Shown piece after piece: positions 12,184 through 23,383 of a stretch of 60,000 bases of DNA. The stretch is from contig NC_088295.1 in the NCBI RefSeq assembly GCF_032854445.1, positions 82,630,644 through 82,690,643 on the forward strand. Direction: 5' to 3'. A program made the translations under genes and the position numbers. Source of the DNA: Liolophura sinensis. Its lineage: Eukaryota > Mollusca > Polyplacophora > Chitonida > Chitonidae. The notes under the pieces were generated by a model. It ran no database searches. It was not told the origin of the DNA and worked only from the letters and a program-made list of their open reading frames with translations. Positions within the stretch are counted from its first letter, which is position 1. Each line of letters opens with the position of its first letter.

Positions 12184-15100
12184 ACAGTGTCGGAGCTTCG
12201 CTTTCAGGAAATCTAATCTACAAAGGGGTGGGGACATGCACTCTTTGATCCCAACATGACACTCTTTCAGCTATAAGATATTGGCTTTGGAATGGAATAA
12301 TCTGAGAGTCAAGATATTGGTAAGTCAAAACATCACACAGAAAGCATCAAGAAGCTTTCTTCGATGAATCCATCGCAAAACTCGCTCCAAGTCATTAAAT
12401 GGATTAAATTCAATCTGTAATTACTATGGAAATCACTTGCTTCACAAGGGTTGAATTACAAGAAATCTGACCTGTCCATAAAATGAATATGCAGTAATTT
12501 AAACCATCATGGCAAATGCTGCAAACTCCGACAACGCAATAAACAAGCACGTTACCGAGGCAACAACAAACAAGAAAAATGGAGCCACGACAGAAACAAC
12601 AGCAAATCGACAGTGAACGGGAGCGAAAATATAACTGAAGATAACTGCAAAAATACGTTTTACGGAAAAAACACTATCTGGAATTGTAGTACCACGTTAA
12701 CATTCAGCTGACAAATGCACATATACACAGGTCAACAAGTTTTATGTCAGCTATGACTGAACTGAATCCTTCACTGAGTTACATAACCGCCAAAGATCTC
12801 TTAATATCAGAAATAGTAAATAAGTCAGACAACACACTGACACGATCTGAATTACTGGCACAGCCCAGATCGTACAGGGATACAATGTACTATTCTCTGT
12901 TCAAGGTACAGGAAAATTGACAGTTTTTCCCGCTAAACTACATATAGATAAGATAGTGTCTCGAGTTATTCAGCCACGCAGATGCATCCCGACTGACGTG
13001 CCCAAACAGGTTGAAGCAAAACTGGGGAATTACTACAATAAGCTAAATTAGAACGCTGAATGACTTACTGTAAATGCCTTTTTGTACGCGTGCATAAACT
13101 TTCGCGGATTTGGTAAGAAGACACATTACAATGTTTCGAATTTCATCCAAACTAATCCAAAACTACGTTCTGAAATTCAACAATCCCATGCACACATCAA
13201 ATTTATGCAGAATATTGTGAACAAATCTGCATAAAAACATATCACTGTATTTTGTTCAACACAAGAACCTGAAAATTGACATTTTGATCTGGAGATTCTG
13301 TTTTTGTACGAGAATAAAAGAAGTAAAAAGAAGATTTTAACTCAACTGACTTTAAAGTACACAGGGACAACAGGTAATATGGTCGCCATTGATCACAATT
13401 ATTGGATGATTGCCAAAAATCAGTCATTTTCAAACCTGCCACAGTTTCCACGAAGCTCGGCTGGAAATGAGGTACTATGCACGACCCATCAGCGACAATC
13501 ACGATGTTCAGCCCAAGATATATTCGCCTCATACGTAACCAACGGCACCAAGTTCTCATTTAACGAAGCAGTCGCAATTTAGTTATGGCGTAATGGGGAT
13601 GACAACATATATACAGAAGCGATACATGCGTTTACCATAGCGTTACAAGAGGCCTGTAATAGGGGTTTAGGCACCTAATTCCTGGATAGTTAACTTTCGC
13701 TGTTGTTCTTTTAAAATGTGTGACAGTTCACCGTTATGTCTTATTTCATGATTTTTCCCATATTATCGATACGCGTTTCCGTTCATGTCGTAAGACAGCA
13801 TAAAGGAATTGCTTGTTTTGTCAAGAAGATATGTCTCCATGACAAAGCAAGAAGTACCATTTAAAGCGTCTTTGGTACGAAAAGCAAATTTGTTCTGCAT
13901 AGAGTGTTATGTATGACTATTTAACGTTTTCATGTACTGTTAGTCTGCGGACCTTTGTGAAAGCATAACAGGCCCTGTTATATATGTACAGCGCGGACCT
14001 GGTGGAAAGCACCTTGTTCAAGGCTTTGTTTATTTCACTGGCTGTTCATTGGCTGTTAATTCTGTGTTTAAAAATAGTTGAATCCACCTGGCACGTATAT
14101 AAGCCGTGTTTTCTGTGCAGAGAGGAGGTATTTTTGCTGCATCCACTGGGAGCAAGGAGAGTGTGCGACGCTCTCGTATCGAGTCCATTATATTTATATG
14201 AGCTGGTGATGCCAGTTTCATTTGGGAGGACAGATTTTTATGCCGGCACCGTTTGTGTACCACAGTTGTACTGATGTCTGGTTTATGTGAATTTCTGCGG
14301 AAGTCACGTTTATTGGTGTTCGGATCTTTATTATGATTATACAGTGTTGACTGTGTAATTTGTTTAACACGCTGACCTCACCTGACCGACAAGGTCGTCA
14401 AGGACTCTAAACTGAAGTTTTCAGTTTTGCAAAGGACGTTCGTTCTGCCACAAGGTGACATTACTCTACGTCTCTGAACGGCTCGTTTGTGAGTTTCTGC
14501 GGGAGCTGTGACCGTTCTAAAGTGGATTATACCTCCATGCCTGTATTTACCCTGTGTTGTGCTCTGCGGGTGTGACGTCATTCAAAGGCTTGACTGTTCC
14601 AGTTCTGTGTAACCTGTGTACTGTGTTCGCGTTCGCTAACCTAGCGAAGTACCTCACTAGGACAATTTGTGACTTGTGTGAATTGTGTGTTTATCCCATG
14701 GTCTTTACGTTGGATCTCCTGGAATACGTTCCTTGGGATGCAAAGGTGAACTGGAAACTTTTAAAGACCGGTAATACTGATGTGTATGTTGTTGTTGTTG
14801 TTGTTGTTGAACTGTCTGTAAAACTGTACGTCTCATTTTATATATAAAGCATTGTTTACATTGTAATATTGAGTCACTGAGTCTGTTTTCTGTTGCTGCT
14901 TTCAATACCGTAACAAGAGCTTCACCTTTGAACCGGCCTCCAAAGTATCTGACCTTACACGATTTCTGCGTGGGCGTGGTTATCTCTCCGCTTTCGATTA
15001 ATCAGTAATTGGGTGATTAGAAAATTATCTCCTGAAAGGAGAGCGTCTCAGGAAAAGGGAGACTTGGAGGAAGGTTGCACCCTACAGAAGTTAAGTTAAG

Positions 15101-15194
15101 CTTAAAGTTAAGTTTAAGCTGTATTAGCTAATGTTGAAAACACCATTGAGTCAGCATTAATTGATCACAATTTTACTGACAATGTGTGCCTTAC
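12184..15194 (-). other. second part of the intron between exons 13 and 14
   Basis: Mostly AT-rich. It contains a (GTT)n run at about 14,788-14,807 and a short AAGTTAAG-rich stretch near 15,085-15,120. The 96-97 aa open frames at 13,984 and 14,554 show no family motif and no splice context. Confidence 0.5.
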
Positions 15195-15375
15195 CCTTTA
15201 AACAATCACCGTGAAAAGAGCACTCTCCTGGACAGCTTGATTCCAAGACTAATGTCAGCATAGATTTTTCATTATTCTCCGGCTCCCATAAAGTCGTGTT
15301 CTTACGAACTTCAGATATACACTTGTCCTTGAAAATCTCCAAAGAAGAAAGGGTCCAATCTGTGGTCCCAGTAAG
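15195..15375 (-). CDS. vWD/EGF gene, exon 13 (start of EGF module)
   Basis: Acceptor TTATCTAG and donor AAGG|GTAAGG. The 181-bp exon reads LTGTTDWTLSSLEIFKDKC, then NTTLWEPENN and SSCPGECSFHGDCLKG, the first cysteines of an EGF-like module finished by exon 14 seven kilobases downstream. It enters in phase 0 and leaves in phase 1, matching neighbours. Confidence 0.9.
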
Positions 15376-15693
15376 CTAGATAAAAAGACCAACGTGAGAT
15401 ATTCTAGAAAAATTTATACACTATATTTTCCTAAATTTAATCTGAGTTTTATATTGCAGAGGTAGAGGTGTTATTAAGTTTAGAATAACCCATCGTTCGC
15501 CGGCTTCTTTTCTTACTATTTTTAATTAGGACAATATTTTTGCTACCGGCATGGGCGAAAAGGTTTAAGTCCTTTGGTATCTATCTCATGGTTATATACA
15601 GCCCCTTTCATCCAAGTTGGGGACCCTATTTTGGCATCATTTTTCCATGACTACATGATGTTCATATGAAGATTTCCTTAAGTCACCACTTAC

Positions 15694-15843
15694 TAGTATG
15701 TCCATGGCACAAAAGTCGATCTGAAGATCCATATCCAGGTTACTGACTTTTGAGCAGGGGTCAAATGCCGGGGATTTTTCATAGAACTGGAGACAGTGAC
15801 GCCTGGCCTTTTCCTCAGTCCAACCGTTGGTCCATTCTGGTGG
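15694..15843 (-). CDS. vWD/EGF gene, exon 12
   Basis: A 50-codon exon in phase 0 on both sides (acceptor CTGCTAG, donor CTA|GTAAGT). It reads PPEWTNGWTEEKARRHC, then FYEKSPAFDPCSKV and IDFCAMDIL. The GWTEE..A...C....EKSPAF..C pattern is the cysteine-rich region that follows the vWD domain in VWDE-type proteins. Confidence 0.9.
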
Positions 15844-15947
15844 CTAGCAGATATGATTAATAAAATATATGAAGAACAAAATTTACAGAGAGCACCTTTA
15901 TGAGTAGTTATATGTAAACACATCCCATTCTAGTGTTTTCAGCTTAC

Positions 15948-16246
15948 CTCAAACGGGGGTGACGTTGTAAGTGGGGAAGGCGGGCCTGACGTCGTCGTCA
16001 TTCAGCCCCTCGGTATCCTCCGCTTGTCTCTTTCTCCGTCCGGAAGATGACCCGGGGATCTGCGTACAGTACTCTTCTGTCACATCAGGATCTTGGGTGC
16101 CGCAACCCTCCTCGGGCACGTTAGAACAGGTGACATTTTTGATGATTTGAGAGGTTGTGGAGGTATTACAAGCACATCTGCCTTTACCTGCTGGTGGTAG
16201 GTTGTGGTCGGGGTACCCATAATATGACTCTGTAGCATTTACAATC
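15948..16246 (-). CDS. vWD/EGF gene, exon 11, with furin-like site and a frame break
   Basis: Acceptor TTTTTAG and donor GAG|GTAAGC. The exon carries KGRCACNTSTTS, several cysteines and SSGRRKRQAEDTE, a dibasic RRKRQ site typical of proprotein convertase cleavage. Near its 3' end a run of five G on the plus strand (15,955-15,959) shifts the frame so that an in-frame TGA precedes the donor and the exit phase (1) no longer matches exon 12 (0). A one-base length change in this run would explain both. This is either a real mutation or a consensus error. Confidence 0.85.
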
Positions 16247-16460
16247 CTAAAAACAAATGGCAGGAACTTATGTCAGGAATGATAGTAATAAATCCAAAAC
16301 ACATCTGCTTAGGAGATTAGTTAGTTAGTAGTTAGCAAATAACTAAAATATCACAACGATTTAGATGCGTTACACCTCCATTCATTTCTAGAAGTACTAC
16401 CTATTCTGAGCTTTTGTCTGTCTTGAAGTCATGAGTGATCTAATATTCACAGCATTAAAT
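16246..16460 (-). other. intron between exons 10 and 11, first part
   Basis: Short AT-rich intronic stretch with GTTAGTTAGTAGTTAG repeats, followed by a SINE copy. Confidence 0.6.
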
Positions 16461-16461
16461 A

Positions 16462-16760
16462 TATTTATTTATTTATTTATTTTTTTTTTGATTGGTGTTT
16501 TACGCCGTACTCACTTATATTATATATTTATATTTAATATTTCACTTATACGACGGCGGCCAGCATTATGGTGGGTGGAAACCGGGCACAGCCAGGGGGA
16601 AACCCACGACCATCCGCAGGTTGCTGACAAACCTTCCCACTTACGGCCGGAGAGGAAGCCAGCATGAGCTGGACTTGAACTCACAGCGACCGCATTGGTG
16701 AGAGGCTCCTGGGTCATTACGCTGCGCTAGCGCGCCAACCGACTGAGCCACGAAGGCCCC
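16462..16760 (-). mobile_element. SINE family A, copy 3, with a 35-bp internal insertion
   Basis: Same head, body and AAATA tail as the other copies. Between the terminal TGAGTACGGCGTAAAACACC block and the body an AT-rich stretch of about 35 bp (near 16,513-16,548) is inserted, including a partial repeat of the motif TATTTCACTTATA. Confidence 0.95.
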
Positions 16761-16960
16761 CAGCGTTAAATGGGATTACTCCGGGCACCGTATTTTCTCA
16801 CACCCACAAACCATGCAGCGGAAAAAATGGAAACTGCTTGAATACCAATTTAATAATTTATAAAAATAATTTTATAATTGGCTCATTCATACCTTAGTTT
16901 CTATACACGTGGGTGCTTTTACATTTAAAATGTGACACACAGACACTCAGTGCTACTTAC

Positions 16961-17154
16961 TTCCAGGTAATGCCGTATTCATTACAACATTGACAATCAT
17001 CGTGTTTATTTCCATTCGGGTCAATGAGCTCATCATCTCCATCGCCATTGAAGTTTCCGCACAGTCCTGTAGTTTGGTTTAGATCTGACGCTGATGGGGT
17101 GATTGTGATATAGCCTGATTTCATTTTTACCATCATACCATTAGGGACCTTTAC
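16961..17154 (-). CDS. vWD/EGF gene, exon 10 (end of vWD domain)
   Basis: Acceptor TTCTTCAG, donor TGGAA|GTAAGT, 194 bp. It reads VKVPNGMMVKMKSGYITI, then TTGLCGNFNGDGDDEL and ends CCNEYGITWK. The GLCGNFNGD-DEL motif is the hallmark of a von Willebrand factor type D domain, including its calcium-binding loop. Phase 0 in, 2 out, consistent with exons 9 and 11. Confidence 0.97.
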
Positions 17155-17580
17155 CTGAAGAAATGTGGCCATTATATATCACAAGGAGCTGAACAGAAGA
17201 AAATTATAGTCAGTTATGTGACATGTATTTTTTCTAAGCACAAGTGGGTAGATCTAGTACTGGACAGTTTGGTTTTAGTGTATCTTGAATGTCTGGGCTT
17301 CTTGTTCTTGCTGATTATGAAATCTTCCCAGATGAGACTGACACTCCCGAACAACTGGTACAAAGATTTGTAAATACGTAACGTTAACATGTAAGTGGGA
17401 AATTTCTGTCTAAATCTTACCAGCAAATTTTGGTTAAACAATTTGTACACCAAACTTATGAGATTTGTAATAAATCACGACCTTTGTTCCCGTTGGTAGT
17501 CGGATATGCATGCGTTTTCATTGGTGTAGGGTTTACACAAAATAATTTCAACAGACTAAAATAACATGCAGATGTCATAC
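17155..17580 (-). other. intron between exons 9 and 10
   Basis: AT-rich intronic sequence with no recognised repeat. Confidence 0.6.
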
Positions 17581-17772
17581 CTCGTAGTATGTGTTTTTGG
17601 TAACTCTCATCTGGTTCTGGTTACAGCCATAAACCCGTACAAGGGTTGTCTGGTGAGCCCGGTTGTCTTCACACTCAGACCACACAAAAATCTGCTCGCC
17701 TGATCGCACGGCCCCTCCACAGACACAGTGAATTGTGCTACCGCTAAAACATGGCTGGAAAAATCCGCGTAC
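17581..17772 (-). CDS. vWD/EGF gene, exon 9 (middle of vWD domain)
   Basis: A 64-codon exon in phase 0 on both sides, acceptor GTGTCAG and donor GAG|GTATGA. It reads VRGFFQPCFSG, then IHCVCGGAVRSGEQIFVWSEC and QNQMRVTKNTYYE. The C.CG.AVR.G...FV...C arrangement is the expected core of a vWD domain between exons 8 and 10. Confidence 0.93.
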
Positions 17773-18451
17773 CTGACACGATAGTAATACCAATGTTTTA
17801 TTGTCAGAGACGAGATAAAATAGAACAGTACCGTAATAATAGTAACCAAAAAACAATTCAGTGACTTGGCCTGATATGACCACAATATATATTTACTTAA
17901 ATATGCCACTTCAGTTGGTGATTGAAGCTGATATATATGGAAGCCATTTACAGTCATGCGTATTTTGATTCTTTGTATATAATAATAATAATAATAATAA
18001 CGACTTATTTCAGACAGAAAAAACATGTCCATATATACATTAGACGCAAACAAAGGTTTGTGGGGTTAACACCCTGAAACAAGCTTTCATTATTACTCGT
18101 TAACAGCATACAGGTTAAGTTCCAATCAGCTCTCAGGTCAGAGGTCAAGCACACATCTGAGTCATATAATGTGGATGACAGTAGGTTATCAGGCGTATCA
18201 GCTCTTCTGGGAGGAAGTAGATCGATAAGATCCTTGACGCGAGCTTGACAGAGAAGGTTGTTGTATCCATCAACCATATAACCATTCAATGCTCTGTTCA
18301 AGGCCAACCAGAATATTTGTCACAGTTCCAGTCGACAAGGCTCCTAACAGAGTAATATATATTTGCAAGAATTATTCCTATCATATTCTTGTGCATGAGA
18401 TGCATAAATCTACTACAATATCTATGTACTCAGTTCTTACATACAATCGAC
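17773..18451 (-). other. intron between exons 8 and 9, first part
   Basis: Contains an (AAT)n run at about 17,980-18,000. A 100-codon minus-strand open frame at 18,005-18,307 has cysteines but neither splice borders nor a fit to the vWD domain. Confidence 0.5.
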
Positions 18452-18757
18452 CGCTTCATTGGCAAAATGAGTAGAGCCTCCGTCTCGAAATCGCGTAACA
18501 TCGAGATTAAACCAGAGTCTGGTCATACCAAAAGCTTCAAAAATGGTACTTCTTGCTGCCTTGCTTGGCGATCAGCACTGAGCGGTAAGAGCAAGGAAAC
18601 TGGTTAATGTGACTGGGTGGGGTGTTATGTATAGTGTCTTCGGCATGATACATTGGCATCAGTGGCGGCAGCACTTTGGCAGCATGGACTCGCCCTGCTA
18701 CAAGACACATTATATGTGCACATACCTAGTGACTCTTTGTCGTTACTTACTAGTATT
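18452..18757 (+). mobile_element. SINE family C copy
   Basis: Similar over its length to 23,384-23,670: both carry a promoter-like head with GCCTCCGTCTCGAA / CGTCCGCCTCGAA, AGAGCAAGGAAAC, AATGTGACTG.GTGGGGTG, CATGGACTCGCCCTG and a close CTAGTGACT. Classification as a tRNA-derived element is inferred from the head; the B box is weak. Confidence 0.6.
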
Positions 18758-20010
18758 TACCGGCGCTTCCAAATGCCCCGGCACTAACAACGTGGGCGCA
18801 TCGGTGTGTATTCCAGAAATGAGGTATGGAAAATCTTTCCGCTTGTCTGACTATGTTTCCGTGTTAACGGCAGAGCTCACCGCAATCTTGTGTGCACTTC
18901 ACTATCTACTCGAGTTAAGACCGATTAAGGCTGTTATTTTCACAGACTCCTTAAGTTCTTTACAGGCACTTGGTAACTTTATTTGGAATAAGTCGTCAGC
19001 GCTTGTGTATGAAATACTGTATATCTGTACTATATTGGCTACCAAGATGTATCTGTGGCGTTTGAATGGGCGTCGGGCCACATTGGTGTTGACGGAAATG
19101 AATTGGCCGACAAACTGGCCAAAACGGCCCTTGATCTATCCAATACATCCCACACCATCCCGTTGTCTGTGCAAGAAGCTATTAGTTATGTCAAAGCGAA
19201 TTTTATACCAGTATGGCAAAATGAATGGGATAACTCTGTCACAGGAAGTTTCTTTTATTCTCACAACCCTCAAATCTCTGTAAGCTACAGTCTCTCTCTC
19301 AACTGTCGCTGTGACGAAATACTCGTATTTAGACTCTTGTCTGATCACATTAAAACAAACAGCTATTTGCATAAATTCAATCTCCATGACACGGGTCTTT
19401 GTCAGGAATGTTTTGCAGAAGATACTGTTACGCATGTTCTTTTTCGTTGTAGACGTCATATTGACGCCAGGCGCGTATTTTACGCAGAATTAACTCGTGT
19501 TGGTGCTAGGAACCCGTCAGAAGACACGGCTTTAAAACCGGTGAGAAATCACAATAGAGTTTTTCAGGTTGTTGCCAATTTTCTCACTCGCTGTTAAACA
19601 TCCTAACACATAAAATGTGTATTTAACGGTGTACCCAAGCATGTCTTGAATTGTTATCTATAGTTGCCTTGAACATGCGTAATTTGTCAAGGGTCAAAGC
19701 CTAGCATTTTCTGTGGGACTCAATGTGTAACGTTCCCCCTCTTTACTGTCCACGCGTGTATCCTTATACCATCGATGTTCTTTATGATAGCTGTGTAAAG
19801 GCTTAATTCTCTTGAGTACCTGACATTTATGTAAAGCAGCCTCATTTGGCAGTTTTACTTGAGAAAACAATTTATTCAACGTTTCGTTATTGGCGTGCAT
19901 CATTCGACTTGGATGGGGAAACGCCATTACAAACTAATCCCCCCAGACCCACCGACTCCTTGTCGTCACATGACTGAAATATTGATAGGTACGACGTTAA
20001 ACCCCAAGCC
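18755..20010 (+). mobile_element. 3' fragment of an RNase-H-bearing LINE (I/Nimb-like)
   Basis: The remnant covers the ribonuclease H domain and the extreme C-terminus of a non-LTR retrotransposon polyprotein plus its 3' UTR. Recognisable motifs are TAELTAILCAL, FTDSLSSLQAL and WASGHIGVDGNELADKLAK, then a terminal cysteine/histidine cluster (CQECFAEDTVTHVLFRC). The frame breaks near 19,040 between the two open segments. The first RNase H position reads FTGASKC, so the usual catalytic aspartate of TDGSK is missing. The element closes with TCGTCACATGACTGAAA and GTACGACGTTAAACCCCAAG, the same tail as SINE family B. The reverse transcriptase is absent. Confidence 0.85.
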
Positions 20011-20447
20011 TACATAAAATACATACATTACAAACATACTACATCCAACACCAAGCCTTTTTTTTCAAAGAAAAACAAAAACGTTATACGTCATACTGAT
20101 AACCACAACTTCATTGGATTCCTCTTGCATTTGTATTCCTTTGGGAACTGGGTGTAATTGGTCGATATTGAAATAAATCTTGTGAGCAACAACTGGAAAC
20201 GTCTCAGATACTGTCCGTTTGGTATACGAATGTCGGGCCGAGCGCTTAGATCCTTTGTTTTGACATGTGCCGTTATCTTTACGGCCCTCCCCCAGTGGCA
20301 AGAGAACATCGAATGTTATGGGCGATATTTTAGTATAGTACAGAGATTTTTTGCTTGTTTTATATGAAGGTTTGCTTAAAGGTTGACCATGATTGTTTCC
20401 CATTGTTTTAAAACTACTGCAGTAATAAGTTTTCGAAGACAGCTCAC
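20011..20447 (-). other. intron between exons 8 and 9, last part
   Basis: No recognised repeat. The long minus-strand open frame over 20,065-20,580 includes exon 8 in a different frame and has no family motif. Confidence 0.45.
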
Positions 20448-20510
20448 TCTTGAGGAAGCGTCTTATGTCTGTACAGCACAAACTCGCCAGCCACGTGCAC
20501 ATCGAACGTT
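20448..20510 (-). CDS. vWD/EGF gene, exon 8 (vWD strand), phase conflict
   Basis: In one frame this 63-bp segment reads TFDVHVAGEFVLYRHKTLPQE, an excellent match to the early part of a vWD domain (FD..V.GEFVLYR) and the piece missing between exons 7 and 9. Acceptor is TTGACAG; the donor region reads CAAGAGTGAGC. Both its entry and exit phases are off by one against the neighbouring exons, so one-base indels at both borders, or consensus errors, must be assumed. Confidence 0.7.
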
Positions 20511-20702
20511 CTGTCAAATTCAGAAATACAAATATACTAGAAGTGAACTTAAGTCCTATATCATGACAGTCAGCGTTCAATGCATATTTCTAATGCCTTG
20601 TATTTAGACGAGTGTCGTGGGTATAACTTAATGATATACATATATGTTTAACCTAATGAAAAAATTTTGAAGACAAAACGGCTTTTTAATTATAATATTA
20701 AT

Positions 20703-20743
20703 ACTTGTTCGTATTTAATACGTTGTATTAAATACGGACAAGT
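20703..20743. repeat. near-perfect 19-bp palindrome
   Basis: ACTTGTTCGTATTTAATAC is followed after a GTT loop by its reverse complement with one mismatch. It could extrude as a hairpin; it lies in an intron and has no neighbouring element border that I can identify. Confidence 0.85.
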
Positions 20744-21142
20744 AAGAATGTAAGTAAGTACTTTTTTACACTTTGTAAACTTTTAACTCTTAAACAGTTA
20801 TAAACTTTCTATAATATTCACGGAAATTTAAAAAAAATAGTTTGTCTACACCTTTGTATTTACACATGGAAAGCGTCTGCTACTTTTCCGATATTGAGAT
20901 TTGGATTTTTGAGATCAACACATACATTACATAAAGCTAGTAAAAAAAAATAGCTTTTTGGGTTACTGATATTCGCCTGATGAAGTTTGAAGACCCTACT
21001 GTGGCCAACTATAAAGTGAATAAATGTGCCAATAGTAACCAACCAAGACTGAATCACTTATTGACCGATGTTGAGCCGACAGGTAACGACTGACTATCTT
21101 TGATAAAAGCACCACAAATAGTATAGAACTCTGTTACCTTAC

Positions 21143-21228
21143 CTTTTATCAAATGTGCGGAAATGGGATCGTTGAAGATCATACAGTCAGCTTCTGCAAG
21201 CTCTGCTTCTTTGTCATGAATATTGAAC
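21143..21228 (-). CDS. vWD/EGF gene, exon 7 (start of vWD domain)
   Basis: Acceptor TTGACAG, donor AAAAG|GTAAGG, 86 bp. With exon 6 it reads KWFNIHDKEAELAEADC, then MIFNDPISAHLIK. The C.I.NDP pattern marks the beginning of a vWD domain. Entry phase 2 completes the tryptophan codon split from exon 6. Confidence 0.85.
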
Positions 21229-21319
21229 CTGTCAACAACAAAGCAACCATTGTTTATATCGTCTACGTAATAATTATTTATTAGGCCGCCAAGCTGAAAG
21301 AAAAAAAGCTCGATGTTCT

Positions 21320-21366
21320 TACTCGGAACATAGTACTTATTCTTCTCGGAACATAGTACTTATTCT
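21320..21366. repeat. 23-bp tandem duplication
   Basis: CTCGGAACATAGTACTTATTCTT occurs twice in tandem (first unit starts about 21,324). Confidence 0.8.
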
Positions 21367-21960
21367 TTCGTTTCGTAAAGAAATGTCTAATTTGCGTGAA
21401 TAGCTTGAAAAAATTTTTCGTTGGCAGAAGAATTGGAAGATGGCGTCACCGAAATATTTAGCTTTAAGAAATTATATAAAACTTGAATAAAACTAGTCCC
21501 GTGAAACCTTGTGCCATCTCTTGTCCTCGGGGAAATATGGTAACCGAACCGTGGAGTATTAAACTCTGTTTAACTTGTGACGCATGTCAGTGCCAGGAGT
21601 CCCGAACTTGTGATTTCTCGCACACTCTGTCAAGCTGAGCTGGTCAAGGTTGTAGGTTTCATAGCCTGCATGAAACCCCCAGTTTACTATATCAATCTTT
21701 ACCCAGAACCGAGAACACAAATATTTTGTCCGCTTATCACAACAGATCAGCAAAGAAGAGAACATCAAACATATAAGTAAATTTACATTCAAATGTTTTA
21801 TTAGCTAAGCTACCGGGTTGTATTAGATACAGGAAATGTGTGTACAGCACAGCAACTTGGATGGACGGATTTTCGCCCACATATCGGCCAGGTAGATGAC
21901 ACAAATGCGTTCCATCTGTTTAGTCTGACACGAAATGTACGTCCACCGAATTATGGTAGA

Positions 21961-22209
21961 GGGGCCTCCGTGGCTCAGTCGGTTAGCGCGCTAGCGCAGC
22001 GTAATGACCCAGGAGCCTCTCACCAATGCGGTCGCTGTGAGTTCAAGTCCAGCTCATGCTGGCTTTCTCTGCGGCCGTAAGTGGGAAGGTCTGCCAGCAA
22101 CCTGCGGATGGTCGTGGGTTTCCCCCGGGCTGTGCCCGGTTTCCACCCACCATAATGCTGGCCGCCGTCGTATAAGTGAAATATTCTTGAGTACGGCGTA
22201 AAACACCAA
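21961..22209 (+). mobile_element. SINE family A, copy 4
   Basis: Plus-strand copy with head (TGGCTCAGTCGG, AGTTCAAGTCC), body and the terminal TGAGTACGGCGTAAAACACCAAG, but without the AAATA tail. The tail position is occupied by the first unit of the minisatellite that follows. Confidence 0.96.
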
Positions 22210-22781
22210 GAGTAACATCCATGAGGAAGGCGGTAGCTAATTTACCTTTCTATAGGTATACAGGGTAACATCCGTGAGGGGGAAGTTGGCTGATTTACCT
22301 TTCTATAGGTATACAGAGTAACATCCATGAGGAGGAAGGTGCTAATTTACCTTCCTATAGGTGTAAAGAGTAAAATCCACGAGGAGGACGGTGGTTAGTT
22401 TACCTTTCTATAGGTATACCGAGTAACATTCACCAGAAGGACAGTGGCTAATTTACCATCTTATAGATGTAAAGAGTAACATCTATGAGGAAGACGGTGG
22501 TTACTTTACCTTCCCACAGGTGTAAGAGTAACATCCATGAGGAAGACAGTGGCTAATTTGCTTTTCTATAGGTATACAGAGTAACATTCATGAGAAGGAC
22601 AGTGACTAATTGTACCTTCCTATACGTGTAAGAGTGACATCTATGAGGAGGACGGTAAAAATTTACCTTCCTATAGGTGTAAAGAGTGACATCCATGAGG
22701 AGGACAGCGAGAAATCTACCTTCTTATAGGTATAGATTACAACATCCACGAGGGGGACGATGGCTTATTTACATTGCTATA
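22209..22781. repeat. ~53-bp minisatellite, 11 units
   Basis: Eleven diverged units, each with AGTAACATCCATGAGGA, a GGTGGCTAATTTACC-like centre and TTCCTATAGGTGTA. Units vary between about 51 and 55 bp. The array starts exactly at the truncated 3' end of SINE copy 4. Units are contiguous and diverged, without spacers, so it is not CRISPR-like. Confidence 0.95.
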
Positions 22782-22784
22782 CTT

Positions 22785-23383
22785 ATGTATTGAGAACTTC
22801 GGTTATTAAAAAGCATCAAGATTATCTGAATGGAAGCCATGGGCCGTAGTAGCTCTCAACCACTCTGATCACACTTGTACATTAATTAATTATGTATTAT
22901 TGTGGATTTATCAAGCATCTAATATTTCGTGTACATCCTGAACTTTATTATTGCTTTCTAACACGAGTCTTCTAATGATGGGCACTGTTAGCCTTTTTGA
23001 TATTTCTCTTCAGAATGCTGTTGTAAGCCCAACTAAACATGAACATCTCTTGTCTAAGTGACCATATATTTACATTTAAATATGCCCACATTCAAGGCCC
23101 TACAAAATGTAATACTCCATTTCATGATAAGAGCAACACGTTCAAAACTGTAATCGGAATTAAAAAATAAGTTTTCATGGGCTCATTTCAGAAAAAAAAA
23201 CCTTTGATCTTGCCGTTGATATCAAGTTTGTTTTCATCACGGAAGCTTATATCCCTGTATATCAGATTTCATTGACTGGCTATAGTTAGAGAGTTAGAGG
23301 GTTCCAAAGCAACGAAGTAGTAAAGGAAAAACAGCCAAGTGAAAGTAAATAGCTTACATCTTGAAGGATTTTCATATGTACCA
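22785..23383. other. intron sequence, nothing recognised
   Basis: AT-rich part of the intron between exons 6 and 7. Confidence 0.55.

Noticed and set aside
13984-14847. 96- and 97-codon plus-strand frames
   Set aside because: No family motif, no splice signals and they end in simple repeats; not enough to call a gene.
18005-18307. 100-codon minus-strand frame with several cysteines
   Set aside because: It has no splice borders that fit and does not match the vWD segment expected between exons 8 and 9; probably repeat sequence.
20065-20580. 171-codon minus-strand frame
   Set aside because: It covers exon 8 in the wrong frame and shows no domain; the vWD peptide is in a different frame.
21961-22035. 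tRNA gene candidate (TGGCTCAGTCGG ... AGTTCAAGTCC)
   Set aside because: The A and B boxes belong to the SINE head; no cloverleaf with a proper acceptor stem and anticodon arm could be drawn, and the same head is present in all copies.
22209-22781. CRISPR-like array
   Set aside because: The units are contiguous, diverged and without spacers, in a eukaryotic genome; it is a minisatellite.
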